From: JAIOIW01 sp050304175
GTDB taxonomy: Bacteria; Pseudomonadota; Alphaproteobacteria; Rhizobiales; Rhizobiaceae
Direction: 5' to 3'
Assembly (NCBI GenBank): GCA_050304175.1
Contig: JBNLDE010000173.1
Location: forward strand, 1 to 16,636
DNA: 16,636 nucleotides
Shown here: piece after piece, positions 7,107 to 13,690 of the stretch
Layout of the letters: each line of letters begins with the position of its first letter
How positions within the stretch are numbered: the first letter of the stretch is position 1
Made by a program: the position numbers and the translations under genes
The notes under the pieces: generated by a model
What the model was told of the DNA's origin: nothing
The model's input: the letters and a program-made list of their open reading frames with translations, nothing else
The model's database searches: none

Positions 7107-7862
7107 CTATTTCGCCGGCAGCGTCTGGGAGTAGGCCAGAATGTCGACCGCGTCCTGGATGTCCAGCACAACCAACGCCGGCATGACCTGGCCAGGTTGC
7201 CCGAAGCGGATCTTGTGCAGCGTTTCCCACGGATTGTCCTTGGCAACCGTTCCGACATATTCCGGATCGTCCGCTGAACCGAAGTTCAACTCCTTGCCAT
7301 CGAAGCCATGGCAATTGGCACAAACGGTCTGAAAGAAGCGTGCGCCGCGGCTCGGGTCGCCTTTGGCGGCCTTGGATGCCGGATCGATATGGACGCTCAT
7401 GTCGAACTGCCCTTGGCTGACAAATAGTGCCAGACGGTCGATTGCACGGCTGGATAACGTGCCTGCGAAATTGTCGTGCGGTACAGCCCGGATCGCTGCG
7501 GCCACCGCCGCAAGATCGGCACCGGCCATCCCGTCGATTCCCTTGATGCCGGTAAAGTGGGAACCCGATCCGTAGGCGCCGTCCTTACCCTTGTAGTCCC
7601 AACCATGACACTCCTTGCAGCGCCAGGTGGTCGATCCTTCCCTCTTGCCGGACACCGGGTAGGCCGGATTGGTGCCTTCTGGCTCATCTGCATCGATCAC
7701 CGCCCACCACTTGTCGTAATATTGCCCCCCACGGGCAATCGCGAACACATCGGTTTCCGACTCCGGATCGTCGGCAACGGCTTGCGGGACAAAGAGCAAA
7801 GCCGCTCCAATTGCGAGCGCCATGCCCGCCAACCTACCTGAAGTTTTTGTATGGTAAGCCAT
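7107..7862 (-). CDS. Secreted diheme c-type cytochrome
   Basis: This 251-residue protein is predicted periplasmic. Residues 1-30 form a signal peptide: a basic start, a hydrophobic stretch and an AVA cleavage site before DDPESE. Two heme-attachment motifs are visible, CKECH (Cys82, Cys85, His86) and CANCH (Cys181, Cys184, His185). Met227 in GQPGQVMPAL is the likely axial ligand of the second heme. The ligand of the first heme is less clear; Met112 is a candidate. Around the first heme, ARGGQYYDKWWAVI and TTWRCKECHGWDYKGKDG are strongly patterned and recall diheme cytochromes of metal- or sulfur-oxidising bacteria, but I cannot name the electron donor. AAGGGGAGGG at 7871-7880, eight bases before the ATG, fixes the start. 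There is no oxidase, reductase or partner gene adjacent. The gene is divergent from the TPR gene with 218 bases between the starts. Confidence 0.85.
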   Translation of the reverse strand: MAYHTKTSGRLAGMALAIGAALLFVPQAVADDPESETDVFAIARGGQYYDKWWAVIDADEPEGTNPAYPVSGKREGSTTWRCKECHGWDYKGKDGAYGSGSHFTGIKGIDGMAGADLAAVAAAIRAVPHDNFAGTLSSRAIDRLALFVSQGQFDMSVHIDPASKAAKGDPSRGARFFQTVCANCHGFDGKELNFGSADDPEYVGTVAKDNPWETLHKIRFGQPGQVMPALVVLDIQDAVDILAYSQTLPAK

Positions 7863-8080
7863 AATATTAACCCTCCCCTTCGTTGACTACGACAAATCCG
7901 GCCTCCATTTTTTCATGCTTCGCGCATACACGCGCATCGTCGATGACAGCCGTCAATAAAAGGAATGAACACTGTGTGCCCCCAATGGATTGGCACGGCG
8001 CCCACAACGGCACGCGTGCCCTGAAAGCTCGACTTGTTGGCGCGCCTTTGTAATCCTGCATTCCTGATCTGGAGCCCGTT

Positions 8081-9433
8081 ATGAGCGATCCCCTCGGCAA
8101 TCCTGTTTCTTCCTCTTCGTCCCGGGCACTGACCGGCATCGCCGATTTCGTCACCGGCTTCATCGGCTATCACCCGCGCGCGGTGAACATCCTGGCGGCA
8201 GCGGAGGCCGATCCGGATAGCCCTTTGGCACAGATCTATGCCGGCATGTTGTGGATGTTCCTCGAAGCGCCCGAAGCGCCGGTCCGTGCGCGAATCTTTG
8301 CCGAGGCCGCCGCGCCGCTGCTGGCAAGCGCGAACGCCCGCGAGAAGATGCTCCACGCGCTGCTATCGGCCTGGATCGCCAACGACATGCCGGCGGCGGA
8401 AAAGCTCGCGGCAGATATCGTCACCGAACACCCGCGCGACCTGGCGACACTGAAGCTCGGCCAGTATTTCGCGTTCAACCGCGGCGATGCGCCGACGATG
8501 CTGCGGCTGGCGAAGGCCGGCGAAGCGGAAAATGCCGGCAACTCCAACTATCACGCGATGGCCGCCTTTGCCTTCGAGCAATGCCACCTGCTCGACAAGG
8601 CGGAATCAGCCGCGCGCCGCGCGCTTCAATTTCAGGAGGGCGAACCGTGGGCGCACCATGCGCTCGCCCATGTCATGCTCACCCAGGGCCGCGTGACCGA
8701 GGGCGCAATGTTTCTGGAGGCTGCGGCACCATCGTGGGACGGCCTTAACTCCTTCATGTACACCCACAACTGGTGGCATCGTGCGCTCTTCTCGATTTCG
8801 CTCGGTGATCATGATGCGGTGCGCGCCATGTATGACAAGCATTGCTGGAGCCAGGAGAAATCCTATTCGCAGGACCAGGTCGGCGCGGTTTCGCTGCTTG
8901 CACGCATGGAAATGGCGGGCATCGACGTCGGTTCGCGCTGGGACGACCTGGCCGACTGGCTGAAAGCGCGGCACGGCGACACGGTCAACGCCTTCCTCAC
9001 CCTGCAATATCTCTACGGCCTTGCCCGCGCTGGACGCGCCGAGGCAAGGCAGTTGATGCAGGCGATCGACGACAAGGCGGCCACCGCCGCCGCGTTCGAG
9101 AAGACAGCCTGGAGCGAAGTCGCAGTGCCCGCGGCGCGCGGTATTCTCGCCCATCTCGAGGGCCGTCATAGTGACGCCACGCGCAACCTCGCTGCCGCCC
9201 TGCCTCGCATGGCCGAAATTGGTGGCAGCCACGCCCAGCGCGACCTGTTCGAGCAAATCCTGCTCGATGCGCACCTGAAGGCCGGCAACCTGGTGCAGGC
9301 CCAGCAGATGCTCGAGATGCGCCGGATCTACGATCCCTGCGGCCTGCCGCTCAATCGCGCGCTCGCCGGCGTCTACCGCCAACTCGGCCTGGAAGACGAA
9401 GCGGAAGAAGCCGAACGGCGCCGCTACGCCTGA
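8081..9433 (+). CDS. TTC38-like tetratricopeptide repeat protein
   Basis: This 450-residue cytoplasmic protein has no signal peptide or membrane segment. It is almost entirely alpha-helical, with Ala-rich helix pairs that read as tetratricopeptide repeats. The clearest stretch is AESAARRALQFQEGEPWAHH followed by ALAHVMLTQGRVTEGAMFLE. The central segment MYTHNWWHRALFSISLGDHDAV then YDKHCW is characteristic of the TTC38 family known from animals and many bacteria. A last repeat is LDAHLKAGNLVQAQQMLEMR with VYRQLGLEDEAEEAERR. Such proteins probably scaffold other proteins; no catalytic residues are known to me. GGAG at 8071-8074, six bases before the ATG, supports the start. The 218 bases upstream shared with the cytochrome gene hold no other gene I can support. 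It is convergent with the small GlsB-type gene, separated by 24 bases. Confidence 0.8.
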   Translation: MSDPLGNPVSSSSSRALTGIADFVTGFIGYHPRAVNILAAAEADPDSPLAQIYAGMLWMFLEAPEAPVRARIFAEAAAPLLASANAREKMLHALLSAWIANDMPAAEKLAADIVTEHPRDLATLKLGQYFAFNRGDAPTMLRLAKAGEAENAGNSNYHAMAAFAFEQCHLLDKAESAARRALQFQEGEPWAHHALAHVMLTQGRVTEGAMFLEAAAPSWDGLNSFMYTHNWWHRALFSISLGDHDAVRAMYDKHCWSQEKSYSQDQVGAVSLLARMEMAGIDVGSRWDDLADWLKARHGDTVNAFLTLQYLYGLARAGRAEARQLMQAIDDKAATAAAFEKTAWSEVAVPAARGILAHLEGRHSDATRNLAAALPRMAEIGGSHAQRDLFEQILLDAHLKAGNLVQAQQMLEMRRIYDPCGLPLNRALAGVYRQLGLEDEAEEAERRRYA

Positions 9434-9448
9434 GCCGCGCCGTAGCGG
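9421..9448. repeat. Perfect 8-bp inverted repeat at the end of the TPR gene
   Basis: CCGCTACG (9421-9428) and CGTAGCGG (9441-9448) are exact reverse complements with a 12-base loop that contains the TPR stop codon (9431-9433). It sits in the 24-base gap to the convergent GlsB-type gene and could act as a two-way stop or RNA-stabilising hairpin. No T run follows on either strand, so an intrinsic terminator is not proven. Confidence 0.5.
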
Positions 9449-9457
9449 AATCCCGGG

Positions 9458-9709
9458 TCAGGGTTTGACCAGCTTGATCACCACCAGCAGGATCACGGCA
9501 CCGATCAGTGCATTGATGATCTGGGCAATGATGCCGCCACCGATGGCAATGCCGAGCATGGGCAACAACCAGCCCGCGATCACCGCCCCGACAATGCCGA
9601 CCACGATATTGCCGACCAGACCGAAACCGAAGCCCTTGACGATCATTCCGGCGAGCCAGCCGGCTACGCCACCGATGATGATCCATACGATAATCGCCTG
9701 CAATGCCAT
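9458..9709 (-). CDS. GlsB/YeaQ/YmgE family stress-response membrane protein
   Basis: This 83-residue, very hydrophobic and Gly-rich protein has three predicted membrane segments (about residues 5-22, 28-50 and 54-80). The segment GGVAGWLAGMIVKGFGFGLVGNIVVGIVGAVI carries the signature of the family once called transglycosylase-associated proteins, for example WLAG and a GNIVVGIVGA-type stretch. Family members in other bacteria respond to acid, salt or envelope stress; the molecular role is unknown. The reading frame extends upstream to 9841, but the ATG at 9709 is chosen because a perfect AAGGAGG (9716-9722) lies six bases before it and the family begins there. It is divergent from the short-chain dehydrogenase with 183 bases between the starts. 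Confidence 0.9.
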   Translation of the reverse strand: MALQAIIVWIIIGGVAGWLAGMIVKGFGFGLVGNIVVGIVGAVIAGWLLPMLGIAIGGGIIAQIINALIGAVILLVVIKLVKP

Positions 9710-9892
9710 TTCGCACCTCCTTCCGGGGAGCCGGAACGCCGGCATCCCACTTGTGCCATTAGGACGGTGGGAAGGTAACAGATTCGCGGCGCGGCGAACA
9801 TGCGGGGCTTTCGACCTGTCAAGGCAAACGACTCTGGCCAATCCGGCTGGTAAAGCCTAGGTCTGGAGCGGATGGAAATGGAGGTCACCAAC

Positions 9893-10735
9893 ATGCACGA
9901 GGCTATCCGGAAGGGAAATGTGGCGATCGTAACGGGCGGCGCGTCAGGCATCGGGTTCGCCGCGGCACGGCATCTCGCGGCAAATGGCATGAGCGTCTGC
10001 ATCGCCGATCTGCCGGGCGACAATCTGGAGAACGCGCGCGAAACCCTGCTCGCCGAAGGCGTCGCCAGAGACAGTGTCATCGCCGCCGCCGTTGACGTAG
10101 CCGATGCCAGCCAGTTGCGAGATCTCCAGGCTCGTGTGGCGGCAGACCTGGGTCCGGTAAGCGTGCTGATGAACAATGCCGGCATGCAGCCCGGCAGTTC
10201 GATTTTCGACACCGAGGACAATTGGCAGCAGATCCTCGACGTCAATATGTGGGGCATCATTCGCGGATCGCAGATATTTGCACCGGCAATGATTGCATCG
10301 GACAAGCCGGGCCTGATCATCAACACCGGATCGAAACAGGGCATCACGACTCCGCCCGGCGATCCCGCCTACAATGTCTCGAAGGCGGGCGTGAAAGTCT
10401 TCACCGAGGCCTTGCAGCACGAACTGCGCAACATGCCGGGTTGCAAGGTCGAAGCGCGGCTGTTCATCCCCGGTTTCGTCTACACTCCGCTCACCGCCCG
10501 GGGCCGCACGGAGAAGCCGGAAGGGGCCTGGACGCCGGAACAGACCGCCGCCTTCCTGTTTTCATCCATCGACAACGGCGATTTCTACATCCTGTGCCCC
10601 GACAATGACGTCGATCGCGCAACCGACACCAAGCGCATCCTGTGGGCGGCCGGCGACATAGCAGAAAACCGGCCCCCGCTGTCGCGCTGGCATCCCGATT
10701 ATGCCGACGCGTTCAAGGAGTGGCTGAAGCAGTGA
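9893..10735 (+). CDS. Short-chain dehydrogenase/reductase (SDR)
   Basis: This 280-residue NAD(P)-dependent oxidoreductase of the classical SDR fold has the cofactor motif TGGASGIG (14-21), NNAG (94-97) and a complete catalytic tetrad: Asn118, Ser147, Tyr160 and Lys164 (YNVSK). Asp39 at the end of the second strand (IADLPG) suggests NAD+ rather than NADP+. The C-terminus, including WHPDYADAFKEWLKQ, is not one I can link to a substrate. Two start choices exist: 9872 has only a GGAG three bases away, while 9893 has GGAGG at 9880-9884 with an eight-base spacer, so 9893 is preferred. The gene stands alone: divergent from the GlsB-type gene and convergent with the TadG-like gene, so context does not suggest a pathway. 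The 94 bases after it hold nothing I can identify. Confidence 0.9.
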   Translation: MHEAIRKGNVAIVTGGASGIGFAAARHLAANGMSVCIADLPGDNLENARETLLAEGVARDSVIAAAVDVADASQLRDLQARVAADLGPVSVLMNNAGMQPGSSIFDTEDNWQQILDVNMWGIIRGSQIFAPAMIASDKPGLIINTGSKQGITTPPGDPAYNVSKAGVKVFTEALQHELRNMPGCKVEARLFIPGFVYTPLTARGRTEKPEGAWTPEQTAAFLFSSIDNGDFYILCPDNDVDRATDTKRILWAAGDIAENRPPLSRWHPDYADAFKEWLKQ

Positions 10736-10829
10736 CGGTGCGCTGTCGCGCTCGGCCAAGGCCTGGCCGCGCAGGAATTGACCGGGACCTCGCCAGAGCC
10801 CCGGCATTGGCAGTTCAAGGGCCCCGACC

Positions 10830-12239
10830 CTAAAAGACCAGGCGCGGTAAAACCGATTGGTCCTGCAGGACCGAAGGAACCTTGAGATCGGTCTTGCCCG
10901 GATCGTAATTGAAGCCCCATTGGCTGTAGCCGTGGAAGTCCAGCGACTCGGCGATGTAGGATGCAAACGGAGAAACCGGTGCCGACCACAACGGCGAGGT
11001 GTCGGACGAGGGTCGGCGCCAGCGAACCAGAAGATGGCTGTCGCCCGCGTAGACGATACCCTCAATGTAGATGCGCTGTTCGGCCTTGATCGTATTGCCG
11101 CCGGACTTTTTCTTTTTTCCCTTTTTCGAGCCCTTGTCCGAAGAGCTGCCTGAGGATCCCGGTTCGCGGAAAAACACGAAACTGGCCAGCGCGCCGCTGT
11201 CGGTGGCTTTCAGTTCGATTTGATCGGCTTCGAAATCGAAAATCCCGCCATCGGAGATATGAAATGATACGCCATCGCCATTGATCGTCTCGTCCGCGGC
11301 CACATCGATATCGCCGCCCGAGATGAAGTAGTTGCCGGGTTTGAAGACAACGCGTGTTGCATCGACCGACAGGCCGCCGCAATAGGTCCCGGGCTTGACG
11401 ACCGCCTCGCCGGAAAGATTGATGGAAACCGCCGTCGTGTAGTCACAGCCGCCGGGTTTTGAAACCTCATAGCCGGCGAGCGGATCACCGCGTGGTGCGC
11501 AGGAAGGCAATGGATCGGGCGTCAGGCTTCCGGGAACGCCGGCGTACTGCCCGCTCACAAAACAGTTTTCGCCAGACGCAAACTCGCCGGCCTTTAGCTG
11601 CACGGCGGCCGGCGATGTGGAGTCCACCTGGACAGAACAGTTGTTCGCATAGAGCGATGCACCGGTGTAGACATCCGAGCTGCGTGGCTTGGAATTTAGG
11701 ATAAGCGTCGTGCTGCTCACTGGGTCGGTAGCCTGGATGCAACGAAGGCCGCTCGACGCATACATGACGGCGATCGATTTCGCGGCAGGTTCGATCAGCT
11801 TGATGCCGACCGCCTGCAGAAAGCGCGGTTTGCTGGAGAGAGTGGCGATGCCGGTAAGCTTTTCGCCGTCGAAATCCATACTCATGCTTGTGATTTCGCT
11901 CGCATATTCGAAGTTCTCGCGGAAGAAATTGGCCGCGTACTTCTCGCGGGCCGCCTTTTCCGAGGCCGGATTGCCCGCAACGACCGTGGTTACCTTCTTG
12001 AGATCACTGGTGGTCGCCGACACACCGGCCAGCACCGCGGCATCGAGCGCGCGCTTGATTTCCGCCTTCTCGCGAAACCCGCCCGCCGTATCAATACCCA
12101 AGCCGATCACGGCGACAAGCGGGATGGCCATCAAGGCGAACTGGACCGCGAAGTTGCCCTTTTGACATGAAACGAAACCCCGCGCCAAGTGTCTATTCAA
12201 TAAGTCTAAATTAACATTTACTAAGTTACCATGTTTCAT
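10830..12239 (-). CDS. TadG-related Flp pilus assembly/secreted surface protein
   Basis: This 469-residue protein has the N-terminus of TadG-type proteins. After a basic start, one membrane helix (about 30-54, KGNFAVQFALMAIPLVAVIG) ends in LGIDTAGG, followed by KAEIKRALDAAVLAGVSA, the usual pilin-like juxtamembrane helix. The rest should be periplasmic. It contains no von Willebrand A metal site (no DxSxS), although many TadG proteins have that domain. Instead about residues 270-360 have repeating short strands (VKPGTYCGGLSVDA, FKPGNYFISGGDIDVAADETI, DGGIFDFEA) that suggest a beta-helix. Several Cys residues could form disulfides. Residues 362-381 are a Ser/Gly/Lys-rich linker with KKGKKKK. 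The start at 12239 keeps the membrane helix and has AGGG seven bases upstream. No other tad/cpa gene is in the window, so it is an orphan here. Confidence 0.75.
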   Translation of the reverse strand: MKHGNLVNVNLDLLNRHLARGFVSCQKGNFAVQFALMAIPLVAVIGLGIDTAGGFREKAEIKRALDAAVLAGVSATTSDLKKVTTVVAGNPASEKAAREKYAANFFRENFEYASEITSMSMDFDGEKLTGIATLSSKPRFLQAVGIKLIEPAAKSIAVMYASSGLRCIQATDPVSSTTLILNSKPRSSDVYTGASLYANNCSVQVDSTSPAAVQLKAGEFASGENCFVSGQYAGVPGSLTPDPLPSCAPRGDPLAGYEVSKPGGCDYTTAVSINLSGEAVVKPGTYCGGLSVDATRVVFKPGNYFISGGDIDVAADETINGDGVSFHISDGGIFDFEADQIELKATDSGALASFVFFREPGSSGSSSDKGSKKGKKKKSGGNTIKAEQRIYIEGIVYAGDSHLLVRWRRPSSDTSPLWSAPVSPFASYIAESLDFHGYSQWGFNYDPGKTDLKVPSVLQDQSVLPRLVF

Positions 12240-12545
12240 GGCGCAGCCCTATCTTCAGGTGAGCAAGCTTTCATGAAGCAAGAAATACGTATGAACGATT
12301 TAGAATAGGTTCGCTTGCGCAGTTAAATTTTTATCATTCGGTTAGGGAAATCCGGCAAATGCGCATCCAACGGAATTAATCACGCGGCGAGGTGCATTCG
12401 CCCTCTACGACGGCGCGATCTGATCGCGGAGCCCAAATTTCGGGCCGGCGTCGTGCCGCAATCTGATAGCGGCTCTCCACGGCACGCAGTATTCACGGGG
12501 AGTGCGTGCTCCCCGTTCGGACCTGAAACTTGTCAGGCGTGCGTT
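12240..12545. other. Non-coding region rich in perfect inverted repeats, downstream of the DHH gene
   Basis: The 306-base gap between the DHH gene end and the TadG-like start holds no supported gene. The TadG-proximal part (12240-12350) is AT-rich and probably contains its promoter. The other half is highly self-complementary. ACGACG (12407-12412) pairs with CGTCGT (12449-12454) and encloses two hairpins: CGCGAT/ATCGCG (12414-12428) and GCCC/GGGC (12431-12445). Next come an 8-bp hairpin ACGGGGAG/CTCCCCGT (12495-12516) and another 8-bp stem CCTGAAAC/GTTTCAGG (12522-12550) that contains the DHH stop codon. No T run makes a standard terminator. It may be a structured 3' UTR on the minus strand or a separate RNA. 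Confidence 0.5.
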
Positions 12546-13544
12546 TCAGGCCTGCTCGGCATCGGCCTTTATCGTTGCAACCAGTTCGGCGAGCACGGTC
12601 TCCGCCTCTTTAGTATCGATCTGGCAAGTACCGGCCGCGGCGTGGCCTCCGCCGCCATGACGCAGCATCAGTTCGCCCACATGGGTGGTGTTGGACCGAT
12701 CGAAGATCGACTTGCCGAAGGCGAACACCGTGTTCCGCTTCCCCTTGCCCCACATCACGTGGCAGGAAATATTGGTTTCAGGAAACAGCGCATAGATCAT
12801 GAAGCGGTTACCCGCATAGATGATCTCCTCGTTGCGCAGGTCCAGCACCGCCAGCGGTCCGTGAACGGTAGTGCAACGACGGATCTGCTCTTCGAACTTC
12901 GCGCGGTGGTCCGTGAACAGCTCGACGCGTTCCCTGACATCTGGCAATGCCAGCAGACGGTCGATATCCGGCTCGTGGCGGCAGAAATCGATCAGTTCCA
13001 TCATCAACTGGTAGTTGGATATCCGGAATTCGCGGAACCGGCCGAGGCCGGTGCGCGCATCCATCAGGAAGCTCAGCAGTTCCCAGCCCTGCGGGTTCAG
13101 CACGTCCTCGCGGGTGAACTGGGCGGCGTCCGCCTTGTCCACCGCGTCCATCATCGCGTCCGGCACCTTGGGAAAACGGCTGCGGCCGCCGAAGAAATCG
13201 TAGACGACCCGCGCAGCCGAAGGTGCATCTGGGTCGATCACGTGGTTGGAAAAATTTTCCCCGACACGCTTGGTTTCGCTGTCGTGATGGTCGAAGGCGG
13301 CGAATACACCGGGCACATAGGGCAGGTTCGTGGTGATGTCGCGGGCCGAAACCGCGATCTTCCCGTCCTGCATGTCCTTGGGATGCACAAACTCGATCTC
13401 GCCGACCAGGCCCAGTTCCTTCAGCAGCACCGCGCACACCAACCCGTCCATGTCCGAGCGCGTGATCAGGCGGTAGCCGCCCTCCGGGCGTGACTTGCCG
13501 ATGCGGTCCGGCGAAATGCCGTCTTGATCGATTTTCTTGAGCAT
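12546..13544 (-). CDS. DHH-family phosphoesterase (exopolyphosphatase/NrnA-like)
   Basis: This is a 332-residue cytoplasmic metal-dependent phosphoesterase. The N-terminal DHH domain shows RSDMDGLVCAVLL with metal-binding Asp31 and Asp33, then AAFDHHDSE with Asp85, His86 and His87. The C-terminal DHHA1 domain ends in RHGGGGHAAAG (295-305), the substrate-binding Gly loop. The family includes nanoRNases (NrnA), c-di-AMP phosphodiesterases (GdpP/DhhP) and proteins annotated as exopolyphosphatases; sequence alone does not decide between them here. There is no PAS/GGDEF or membrane part, so it is not GdpP. GGGGGA lies at 13549-13554, four bases before the ATG. It lies downstream of formate dehydrogenase on the same strand, 146 bases away, with a hairpin between, so cotranscription is uncertain. 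Confidence 0.85.
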   Translation of the reverse strand: MLKKIDQDGISPDRIGKSRPEGGYRLITRSDMDGLVCAVLLKELGLVGEIEFVHPKDMQDGKIAVSARDITTNLPYVPGVFAAFDHHDSETKRVGENFSNHVIDPDAPSAARVVYDFFGGRSRFPKVPDAMMDAVDKADAAQFTREDVLNPQGWELLSFLMDARTGLGRFREFRISNYQLMMELIDFCRHEPDIDRLLALPDVRERVELFTDHRAKFEEQIRRCTTVHGPLAVLDLRNEEIIYAGNRFMIYALFPETNISCHVMWGKGKRNTVFAFGKSIFDRSNTTHVGELMLRHGGGGHAAAGTCQIDTKEAETVLAELVATIKADAEQA

Positions 13545-13612
13545 TCTGTCCCCCGAGGCAAAATTGATCGTTGCCGATCGCTACCTCGGGAACCTTACGA
13601 AACTCTAAGCAA

Positions 13613-13630
13613 CCGGCCATGGGTGGCCGG
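13613..13630 (-). terminator. Possible weak terminator hairpin after formate dehydrogenase
   Basis: CCGGCCA (13613-13619) and TGGCCGG (13624-13630) form a perfect 7-bp GC-rich stem with a four-base loop. On the minus strand it comes 61 bases after the formate dehydrogenase stop and is followed by GGTTGCTTAGAGTTT, which is only moderately T-rich. It may end or weaken transcription before the DHH gene. Confidence 0.45.
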
Positions 13631-13690
13631 CTGTTGTCGCTATGTTGAACAGCGCCTTAACGCCGGACGCCGCCTGCTGCACAGCATTTC

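Noticed and set aside
11097..11156. Homopolymer-rich tract inside the TadG-like gene as a sign of frameshift or phase variation
   Set aside because: The reading frame continues intact through it; the runs are short (at most six or so) and simply encode Lys codons of a linker.
12453..13493. 346-codon plus-strand frame opposite the DHH phosphoesterase
   Set aside because: The minus strand encodes intact DHH and GGGGHAAAG motifs; the plus frame has low-complexity antisense composition.
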